From Lelliottia wanjuensis (GTDB lineage Bacteria; Pseudomonadota; Gammaproteobacteria; Enterobacterales; Enterobacteriaceae): a stretch of DNA of 64,000 nucleotides. The DNA lies in assembly GCF_030238365.1 (NCBI RefSeq), contig NZ_JASSOT010000059.1:1-64000 (forward strand). The letters run 5' to 3'. Below the pieces are notes generated by a model. The model was given only the letters and a program-made list of their open reading frames with translations. It was not told the origin of the DNA and made no database searches. The position numbers were made by a program, and so were the translations under genes. Shown one piece after another: positions 58,005 through 64,000 of the stretch. The stretch's first letter is position 1, and the number at the start of each line of letters is the position of its first letter.

Positions 58005-58835
58005 TTATTTGTACAGCTCTAACGCCGATTTCAGCGGGGTGACGCCGAAGCGTTTACCCAGCGCAATCAGCTCTTCCTGAGTGATGGTCTGCTTCATTCC
58101 GCCCATGGAATAGACCTTCACCAGCACTTCCGCCGACTTCTCGGCGGTGTCGATCAGGCCAAACGCTTCATCCAGCGTCGGGCCGCTGCCGAACACGCCG
58201 TGGAATGGCCACAGAACCAGGGAATGTTTCTGCATCTCTTGCGCGGTGGCTTCGCCGATTTCATCCGTGCCTGGCACCATCCACGGAAGAATGCCCACGC
58301 CGTCCGGGAACACCACCAGACACTCGGTGCTGCCTTCCCACAGTTTGCGGGTGATGAAATCGGTGCTGTTTTCCAGCACATAGGTCAGGGCGATCAGGTT
58401 GGTCGCGTGGCAGTGCATGATCACGCGGTCTTTGCCGTCCGTCGCCTTGATGCGCTCGCAGTGGGAGAGGAAGTGCGCCGGAAGCTCAGAGGTCGGTACC
58501 GCTTCGTGGGTCAGCCCCCAAAGAATGTGGTAGCCCGCGCCGTCGCTGTCCACTTTTACGATGCCTAAATTGGCGGCTGGATCGAGCTGGACGTTGCGGA
58601 AGAATTTGCCGGAACCGGTGACGATAAACGGCGTGTTGGCCAGCAGCGGCATCGGCTGGCTCAGGGCGATATAGCGCGGTTTCTGGTGGAAATCGGCTTC
58701 GAACGGTGCGATATCGGCATCGTCGAGGCGCAGCGTCAGGTTGCCGCCGTTGCGCTCGTCCCAGCCTTTCAGCCAGGCGTCGGTGGTGGCTTTGATCATG
58801 CCCTGGACGAACCAGGCGTTGGTGATGGTGTGCAT
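58005..58835 (-). CDS. rhaD: Rhamnulose-1-phosphate aldolase
   Basis: 276 aa. Class II zinc aldolase that splits L-rhamnulose-1-phosphate into DHAP and L-lactaldehyde. [10 protein letters not shown], the zinc-binding HCHATN segment and GTDEIG are present. ATG 58835 ([13 protein letters not shown]) aligns with the E. coli start; ATG 58844, three codons upstream, is possible and nearer the CAGGA site. It is separated from rhaA by the repeat at 58872-58995 and is followed by the ABC transporter genes. Confidence 0.94.
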   Translation of the reverse strand: MHTITNAWFVQGMIKATTDAWLKGWDERNGGNLTLRLDDADIAPFEADFHQKPRYIALSQPMPLLANTPFIVTGSGKFFRNVQLDPAANLGIVKVDSDGAGYHILWGLTHEAVPTSELPAHFLSHCERIKATDGKDRVIMHCHATNLIALTYVLENSTDFITRKLWEGSTECLVVFPDGVGILPWMVPGTDEIGEATAQEMQKHSLVLWPFHGVFGSGPTLDEAFGLIDTAEKSAEVLVKVYSMGGMKQTITQEELIALGKRFGVTPLKSALELYK

Positions 58836-58871
58836 AGTGTTCATGTTCCTGTTAATTCGGCGAGGCCTGAT

Positions 58872-58995
58872 GCCCTCACCCTAACCCTCTCCCACAGGGA
58901 GAGGGGACTGTTCGGAGCGCTGGTTTTCTCCCTCACACACAGGGAGGTGCGCTGGTTTTTCTCCCTCTCCCTCAGGGAGAGGGCAGGGGTGAGGG
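58872..58995. repeat. Imperfect GC-rich inverted repeat, copy 2
   Basis: GCCCTCACCCTAACCCTCTC and CAGGGAGAGGGCAGGGGTGAGGG pair as a long interrupted stem between rhaA and rhaD, with two further CTCCCTC...AGGGAG half-repeats in the middle. It shares CCCTCACCCTAACCCTCTCCC-type sequence with copy 1 at 53226-53316. Confidence 0.75.
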
Positions 58996-59000
58996 TTGTT

Positions 59001-60260
59001 TTAGCTGCGAGCCGCTAAAACCTCTTTCTCATACGCCCGCACGTTGTCCAGCCACTGGCTGCCCGCTGGCGCATCGTTGCGCTGGCAGTACATCTCCCAC
59101 ACGGCCTGCCACGGCAGGGATTTTTGCTCTTCGAGCAGCGCCAGACGCGCCGTGTAGTCGCCTTGCTCTTCGAGCGTACGCAGGGCCGCCGTGGGCTCCA
59201 GCAGGGCGCGCAGCAGGGCTTTTTTCATGTTGCGGGTGCCGATCACCCACGCCGCGATGCGGTTGATGGAGGCGTCGAAGAAGTCGAGACCGATGTGCAC
59301 GCGGTCGAACAGGTCGTGGCGGATGATTTCGCTGGCGATGGCCTGAGTTTCGTCATCCAGCAGCACCACGTGGTCGCTGTCCCAGCGCACCGGGCGGCTG
59401 ACGTGCAGCAGCAGGCGCGGGACGTACAGAATGGCGGCGGAGATTTTGTCGGAGATCACCTCGGTCGGGTGGAAGTGGCCCGCGTCCAGGCACAGAGCGG
59501 TCTGGCGGCTGGTGGCGTAACCCATGTAGAACTCGTTCGAGCCGACGGTGTAGCTCTCCGCGCCAATGCCGAACAGCTTACTTTCCACCGCATCGATGTG
59601 GTGCGCCGGGTTGAGTTTCTCACTGATCACTTCGTCGAGCGCTTCCAGCAGACGCTGGCGCGGGGCCAGGCGGTCCACGGTGATGTCTTTCATGCCGTCC
59701 GGGATCCAGATGTTCATCACCGACGGCGTGCCGAGCTGTTCACCGAAGTACGCCGACACGCGGCGGCTAGCTTTGACGTGGTCGATCCAGAACTGGCGAA
59801 TTTCATCGTCGGCGTGCGAGAGGGTAAAACCGTCGGCGCTCAGGGGATGTGAGAAGCAGGACGGGTTAAAATCCAGCCCCAGTTTGTTGGCTTTGGCCCA
59901 CTCCACCCAGTTCTTAAAGTGTTCCGGTTTGATTTCATTACGCGCCACCGGCTCGCTGGCTTCGTGGTAAATCGCGTGCAGGTTCAGGCGTTTTGGGCCA
60001 GGAATCAGACTCAGCGCCAGCTCCAGATCGGCCCGCAGTTCGGTGGCATTGCGCGCTTTGCCCGGATAGTTGCCGGTCGCCTGAATGCCGCCCGTCAGCG
60101 CGCCACCGCTGTTTTCAAAGCCAGCGACGTCGTCGCCTTGCCAGCAGTGCATGGAGACCGGCAGACGGTCGAGCTGACGCAGCGCCTCTTCGACATCCAC
60201 GCCCACGGCGGCGAAACGCTGTTTAGCCAGTTCCCAGGCTTGTTCAAGTTGAGTGGTCAT
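59001..60260 (-). CDS. rhaA: L-rhamnose isomerase
   Basis: 419 aa, the same length as E. coli RhaA, TIM-barrel metal enzyme converting L-rhamnose to L-rhamnulose. Metal and substrate segments [25 protein letters not shown] and [17 protein letters not shown] are intact. ATG 60260 has AAGGAG upstream and overlaps the rhaB stop by 4 bases; a frame of two more codons upstream is not supported. Middle gene of rhaBAD. Confidence 0.96.
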   Translation of the reverse strand: MTTQLEQAWELAKQRFAAVGVDVEEALRQLDRLPVSMHCWQGDDVAGFENSGGALTGGIQATGNYPGKARNATELRADLELALSLIPGPKRLNLHAIYHEASEPVARNEIKPEHFKNWVEWAKANKLGLDFNPSCFSHPLSADGFTLSHADDEIRQFWIDHVKASRRVSAYFGEQLGTPSVMNIWIPDGMKDITVDRLAPRQRLLEALDEVISEKLNPAHHIDAVESKLFGIGAESYTVGSNEFYMGYATSRQTALCLDAGHFHPTEVISDKISAAILYVPRLLLHVSRPVRWDSDHVVLLDDETQAIASEIIRHDLFDRVHIGLDFFDASINRIAAWVIGTRNMKKALLRALLEPTAALRTLEEQGDYTARLALLEEQKSLPWQAVWEMYCQRNDAPAGSQWLDNVRAYEKEVLAARS

Positions 60261-61726
60261 GCGCAAAGCTCCTTTGTCAGTCGTTTTTGCAGAAACTGCG
60301 CCTGATAGCGGGCAATTTCATGGCAGGGATTAGGGGTAAAAATGGTGAGCGGGTAGTTGTGAGTCACCACCGCCCGGAAATCGTCAACACTGGAAAGCTC
60401 GTCCAGGGTCATCAGCTGAATGCCGATATTGCCCAGCGTCGAGGCCTCCACGGGGCCGGCGACCACGGTGATCCCGCAGGCGTCGGCGCAGAGCTGGTTC
60501 AGCAACTGGTTCTGGCAGCCGCCGCCGACAATGTGCAGCTGGCTGAAGGGCTTACCGCGAAGCGCCGCCAGCTCGTTCAGGACGTCGGCGTAGAGCAGGG
60601 CGAGGCTGTCAAAAATGCAGCGCGCCAGCTCAGCCGGAGTCTGCGGCACGGGCTGCGCGCTCTCGCGGCAGGCGGCCTGGATCTCGGCGCTCATGTTGCG
60701 CGGATTGATAAAACGATCGTCGTTCGGGTTGATGACGAAACGACAGGCGGGCAGCTTTTCCGTGTCGGCAATCAGGCGCGCCAGGTCGGTAATGTTTTGC
60801 TCTTTCAGCACTCGCTGGAGCAGCCACAGCCCCATGATATTTTTCAGCACCCGGTAGCGGCCTTCCGCGCCGCCCTCGTTGGTGATGTTCGCCGCCAGCG
60901 ACTTTTCGCAGGTGTAGGGCGTTTTGCTCTCAAAGCCCATCAGCGACCAGGTGCCGGATGAGAGAAAGGCCGCGTTTTTGTCTGCCAGCGGCGAGGCAAT
61001 CACCGCGCTGGCGGTATCGTGGCTGGCGACGGCGACCACCGGGATTTCATTTTTCAGTGGGCAAATCCAGTGACCGATCACATTCCCGGGATGGGTCGGC
61101 GTACCGAACCAACTGGCTGCGGCGCCGGTCCAGCCGAGCAGGTGTTCATCCCAGGTATCGGAATTGATGTTCACCAGTTGGGTGGTGGTGGCGTTGGTGT
61201 ATTCCCAGTTCATTTTCCCGGTCAGGCGGTAGCTGAAGTAATCCGGGATCAGCAGGGCGTGGGCGACGTTCGCCACCAGCTCCGGCTGCTGTTCCACCAG
61301 GGCGCGCAGCTGATAGAGGGTGTTAAAGGGTAAGAACTGGATGCCGCTGCGCCCGTAGATGTCGGCTTTGCCGAGCTGGTCAATGGCGCGGGCCATCACG
61401 CCGTCGGTCCGGCTGTCGCGGTAGGAGACGGGCAGGCCGATGCGGTTGCCGTTGCGGTCGAGCAGGACAAAATCGACGCCCCAGGTGTCAATCCCGATGC
61501 TGTCGATCAGAATCCCTTCGTCGCAGACTTTGTTCAGACCGGTGCGGATTTCCGCTTCCAGACTGTCAATATCCCAGGTCTCCACGCCGTCCTGCTTTTG
61601 CAGGCAGTTACCGAAGCGATGGATTTCACGAAGCGAAAGTGCACGCTGTGCAGGCACGTAGCTGGCGAGCATTACGCGCCCGCTGGATGCGCCTAAATCG
61701 ACAGCCACACAATGGCGAGAGGTCAT
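60257..61726 (-). CDS. rhaB: L-rhamnulokinase
   Basis: 489 aa, the same length as E. coli RhaB. FGGY kinase that phosphorylates L-rhamnulose at O1. The N-terminal [14 protein letters not shown] phosphate loop, [10 protein letters not shown] (catalytic Asp) and [13 protein letters not shown] adenosine motif are present. ATG 61726 ([12 protein letters not shown]) has an AAGGA site; the much longer frame upstream overlaps the promoter and is not used. First gene of the rhaBAD operon. Confidence 0.96.
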   Translation of the reverse strand: MTSRHCVAVDLGASSGRVMLASYVPAQRALSLREIHRFGNCLQKQDGVETWDIDSLEAEIRTGLNKVCDEGILIDSIGIDTWGVDFVLLDRNGNRIGLPVSYRDSRTDGVMARAIDQLGKADIYGRSGIQFLPFNTLYQLRALVEQQPELVANVAHALLIPDYFSYRLTGKMNWEYTNATTTQLVNINSDTWDEHLLGWTGAAASWFGTPTHPGNVIGHWICPLKNEIPVVAVASHDTASAVIASPLADKNAAFLSSGTWSLMGFESKTPYTCEKSLAANITNEGGAEGRYRVLKNIMGLWLLQRVLKEQNITDLARLIADTEKLPACRFVINPNDDRFINPRNMSAEIQAACRESAQPVPQTPAELARCIFDSLALLYADVLNELAALRGKPFSQLHIVGGGCQNQLLNQLCADACGITVVAGPVEASTLGNIGIQLMTLDELSSVDDFRAVVTHNYPLTIFTPNPCHEIARYQAQFLQKRLTKELCA

Positions 61727-61784
61727 AATTCGGTCCTTCTTGGAGTCATTGCGAAACAGTCTAAGAAAGGGAAGAAAAACGCAC

Positions 61785-61833
61785 CTTCTCGCCACTGACA
61801 GGCAAAATCCCGCGCTGGCAAGAAAGCAAAGAT
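61785..61833 (-). promoter_or_regulatory. RhaS binding sites of rhaBAD
   Basis: On the minus strand ATCTTTGCTTTCTTGCC and CTGTCAGTGGCGAGAAG match the two E. coli RhaS half-sites (ATCTTTCCCTGGTTGCC and CTGTCAGTAACGAGAAG), separated by 15 bases. The proximal half-site adjoins the -35 region. Confidence 0.8.
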
Positions 61834-61836
61834 GAA

Positions 61837-61852
61837 CGTGAGGGAGTTCACA
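61837..61852. promoter_or_regulatory. CRP site between rhaB and rhaS
   Basis: CGTGA-GGGAGT-TCACA matches the CRP consensus with one mismatch in the left arm. It lies just upstream of the RhaS sites relative to rhaB, as in E. coli. Confidence 0.7.
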
Positions 61853-62027
61853 GTTTCCAGTCATGACGCGGTTTTCAGGCCGTGTGACCGTTGCCGCATT
61901 TCCCGATCTTTCCCGCCGTTTCTTGAAAAACGGACAGGCTTTGCACGCTTTGACGTCGAAAATTGAAGGTGAGAAACCCGGCCCTTAATTACTATTTTGA
62001 GAACATTTCTCATTGGTGGTGGCCGTT

Positions 62028-62864
62028 ATGACCGTACTGCACAGCGTGGATTTTTTCCCTTCAGGAAGTTCGCCGGTGGCGATCGAGCCGCGGCTGCCTC
62101 AGGCGGCTTTTCCTGAACATCATCATGATTTTCATGAGATTGTGATTGTTGAGCACGGGACGGGCATTCACGTGTTTAACGGCCAGCCCTACACCATCAG
62201 CGGCGGGACGGTGTGCTTCGTGCGCGACCATGACCGGCACTTGTATGAACATACGGACAATCTGTGCCTGACCAACGTGCTTTATCGTTCCCCGGATGCG
62301 TTCCAGTTTCTCTCCGGGCTCAACCAGCTGCTGCCCCAGGAGCAGGACGGGCATTACCCGTCGCACTGGCGGGTGAATCAGTCGACGCTGCAACAGGTGC
62401 GTCAGCTGGTGGGGCAGATGGAAAACGCCGAAGACAATGCCGAAACCCACGCCCGCGCCAGCCGGGAGCTGTTGTTTATGCAGCTGCTGGTGTTGCTGCG
62501 CCGCAGCAGCCTGGTGGAAGGGGCGGAAAACAACGATGCGCGCCTCAATCTGCTGATGGCGTGGCTGGAAGATCACTTCGCGGAAGAGGTGTGCTGGGAG
62601 ACGGTGGCAGACAGGTTTTCGCTCTCCCTGCGCACGCTGCATCGCCAGCTCAAGCAGCACACGGGCCTGACGCCGCAGCGCTATCTCAACCGGCTGCGGC
62701 TAATCAAAGCCCGCCACCTGCTGCGCCACACGGACGAGAGCGTGACGGATATCGCTTATCGCTGCGGGTTTGGCGACAGTAACCACTTTTCGACGCTGTT
62801 TCGCCGGGAATTTAGCTGGTCGCCGCGCGAAATCCGCCAGGGACGGGATGCGTCACTTCAGTAA
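62028..62864 (+). CDS. rhaS: AraC-family activator RhaS
   Basis: 278 aa, the same length as E. coli RhaS. An N-terminal cupin sensor ([18 protein letters not shown]) binds L-rhamnose and a C-terminal AraC domain carries two HTHs ([21 protein letters not shown] and [22 protein letters not shown]). It activates rhaBAD and rhaT. ATG 62028 matches the E. coli start [13 protein letters not shown]. It is followed by rhaR on the same strand after 72 bases. Confidence 0.96.
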   Translation: MTVLHSVDFFPSGSSPVAIEPRLPQAAFPEHHHDFHEIVIVEHGTGIHVFNGQPYTISGGTVCFVRDHDRHLYEHTDNLCLTNVLYRSPDAFQFLSGLNQLLPQEQDGHYPSHWRVNQSTLQQVRQLVGQMENAEDNAETHARASRELLFMQLLVLLRRSSLVEGAENNDARLNLLMAWLEDHFAEEVCWETVADRFSLSLRTLHRQLKQHTGLTPQRYLNRLRLIKARHLLRHTDESVTDIAYRCGFGDSNHFSTLFRREFSWSPREIRQGRDASLQ

Positions 62865-62936
62865 CGCGAGGACAATCACCGTTTTTTCAGCGCAAAACGG
62901 CTAATAATGGCAGGTTATTAGCCGCTGAGGTGTGTT

Positions 62937-63785
62937 GTGGGCGCTCCGTTAATCCTTCGTAAAACCGATTTCTTTGCTAACGCCGGGCAGGCCGTCGCGG
63001 TGGCCGATCGCTATCCGCAAAACGTCTTTGCCGAGCACACGCACGAGTTTTGCGAGCTGGTGCTGGTGTGGCGCGGCAACGGCCTGCACGTCCTCAACGA
63101 CCGCCCGTATCGCATCACCCGCGGCGATCTGTTTTATATCCGCGCGGAAGACAAGCACTCCTACGCCTCGGTCAACGACCTGGTTTTACAGAACGTGATT
63201 TACTGCCCGGACCGGCTCAAACTCAATGTCGACTGGGCAGGGCATATCCCCGGATTTAATGAGGCGCACACCGCCCCGCAATGGCGCCTGAGTAGTAACG
63301 GCATGACCCAGGTGCGCCACGTCATCACCCAGTTAGAACAGGAGAGCCTGAAGGCCGAGCCGGGCGCGAACGAGATGGCCGAGCTGCTCTTCGCCCAGCT
63401 GGTGATGACCCTCAAACGCTACCGCTACGCCACGGACAACCCTTCAGCCACCGAGCAGGAAGCGCTGCTGGATAAGCTCATCACCACGCTCGCGGGAAGT
63501 CTGAACCGTAGCTTTGTGCTGGAGAAATTTTGTGAGCAGGAGCAGTGCAGCGAGCGCGCGTTGCGCCAGCAGTTCCGCACCCAGACGGGGATGACGGTGA
63601 ACCACTACCTGCGCCAGCTGCGTATCTGCCACGCGCAGTATCTGCTGCAACATACGGAGCTGATGGTGAGTGAGGTCTCGACGCGCTGCGGCTTTGAGGA
63701 CAGTAACTACTTTTCGGTGGTGTTCAATCGCGAGGTGGGGATGACGCCGGTTCAGTGGCGTCATCACAGTCGAAAAGCGGCGTGA
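62937..63785 (+). CDS. rhaR: AraC-family activator RhaR
   Basis: 282 aa. Sensor cupin ([18 protein letters not shown]) and AraC DNA-binding domain ([21 protein letters not shown] and [16 protein letters not shown]). RhaR activates rhaSR in response to L-rhamnose. The start is GTG 62937 ([13 protein letters not shown]) with TGAGG upstream. It ends directly against the rhaT stop: the last base of its TGA (63785) is followed at once by the TAA of the convergent gene. Confidence 0.93.
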   Translation: MGAPLILRKTDFFANAGQAVAVADRYPQNVFAEHTHEFCELVLVWRGNGLHVLNDRPYRITRGDLFYIRAEDKHSYASVNDLVLQNVIYCPDRLKLNVDWAGHIPGFNEAHTAPQWRLSSNGMTQVRHVITQLEQESLKAEPGANEMAELLFAQLVMTLKRYRYATDNPSATEQEALLDKLITTLAGSLNRSFVLEKFCEQEQCSERALRQQFRTQTGMTVNHYLRQLRICHAQYLLQHTELMVSEVSTRCGFEDSNYFSVVFNREVGMTPVQWRHHSRKAA

Positions 63786-64000
63786 TTAATTCGCCATGCC
63801 AAGACCGACAATGTTGGCGGCAATAATAATCACCACGCAACCCAGGCTCAGCACGCTCACCGGACGCCGTCCGGCGTTGTTCCACTCTTTCAGCACCAGC
63901 CCGACAATCCCGCCGCACAGCACGTAGAAGCTCATGTGCAACATCCAGCTCATGTAGTCATACTGCGGCGGAATGCTGGCGTGGCCCCAGGCATAGAAGA
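63786..64000 (-). CDS. rhaT: L-rhamnose/H+ symporter RhaT, C-terminal part (cut by window edge)
   Basis: The last 71 codons of a minus-strand gene, ending [23 protein letters not shown], with hydrophobic helices ([35 protein letters not shown]). This fits the C-terminus of RhaT, the inner-membrane rhamnose-proton symporter, and the position next to rhaR is as in E. coli. The rest is outside the window. Confidence 0.88.
   Translation of the reverse strand, partial: FYAWGHASIPPQYDYMSWMLHMSFYVLCGGIVGLVLKEWNNAGRRPVSVLSLGCVVIIIAANIVGLGMAN

Larger units (their letters stand above)
61727..62027. promoter_or_regulatory. rhaB-rhaS divergent control region
   Basis: 301 bases. Two 17-base RhaS half-sites (61785-61801 and 61817-61833), a -10 TAGACT at 61758-61763 on the minus strand, and a CRP site CGTGA-GGGAGT-TCACA at 61837-61852 mark the rhaBAD promoter. 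The rhaSR side (61860-62027) should bind RhaR, but I could not place its sites with confidence. Confidence 0.8.

Noticed and set aside
53226-58995. Composite transposon bounded by the two GC-rich repeats
   Set aside because: No transposase gene, no clear terminal inverted repeats of insertion-sequence type and no target-site duplication are visible; the repeats look like intergenic hairpin elements.

Overview
The window is a chromosomal segment of a member of the Enterobacteriaceae. Gene order and protein sequences closely follow the Escherichia coli rrnA-to-rha region: rrn end, mobBA, yihD, srkA, dsbA, yihG, polA, spf, engB, csrC, yihI, hemN, glnGLA, typA, yih sulfoquinovose genes, yihXY-dtd-fabY, fdhE-fdoIHG, fdhD, frv, rha. 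Protein divergence from E. coli as I remember it, plus an inserted raf/azl block and a rhamnose ABC transporter, suggest Enterobacter, Lelliottia or a related genus rather than E. coli or Salmonella. That genus call is an inference; no alignment was run.

Region 1 (1-17.4 kb) is housekeeping: 5S rRNA end, molybdenum cofactor maturation (mobAB), a stress kinase and periplasmic oxidase (srkA-dsbA), DNA polymerase I, two conserved regulatory RNAs (Spot 42 and CsrC), ribosome-assembly GTPase genes (engB, yihI), oxygen-independent haem synthesis (hemN), the nitrogen-control operon glnALG with sigma-54 promoter and NtrC sites, and typA/bipA. E. coli yihF (between dsbA and yihG) and yihLMN/ompL (after typA) are missing.

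Region 2 (17.4-29.1 kb) is a sulfoquinovose (sulfo-EMP) locus, yihO-yihP-TauE/SafE permease-yihQRSTU, divergent from yihV and the regulator yihW/csqR. It has two oddities: the distal transporter yihO carries a one-base frameshift, and a TauE/SafE-type permease sits between yihP and yihQ. Region 3 (29.2-33.5 kb) holds yihX, yihY, dtd and fabY, then two adjacent toxin-antitoxin modules (ParDE-like on minus, VapBC-like on plus) where E. coli carries yiiE/yiiF. Region 4 (33.5-40.3 kb) is formate dehydrogenase O with its in-frame selenocysteine UGA, and the divergent fdhD.

Region 5 (40.4-51.7 kb) is accessory: a DUF1471 periplasmic peptide, the frvRXBA PTS/peptidase operon, a divergent azlCD/XRE-cupin pair, and a raf-type alpha-galactoside cassette (LacI repressor, GH36 alpha-galactosidase, LacY-like symporter) with two clear LacI-family operators. 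Region 6 (51.7-64.0 kb) is an expanded L-rhamnose regulon: rhaSR activators, rhaBAD, a CUT2-type ABC transporter, an iron-dependent lactaldehyde-reductase homologue, rhaM, and the start of the proton symporter rhaT. It therefore encodes two rhamnose import routes and its own step for disposal of lactaldehyde. Long imperfect GC-rich inverted repeats flank the rhaD-plus-ABC-transporter block. REP-like palindromes occur at several operon joints. I saw no prophage, insertion sequence, CRISPR array or tRNA gene.
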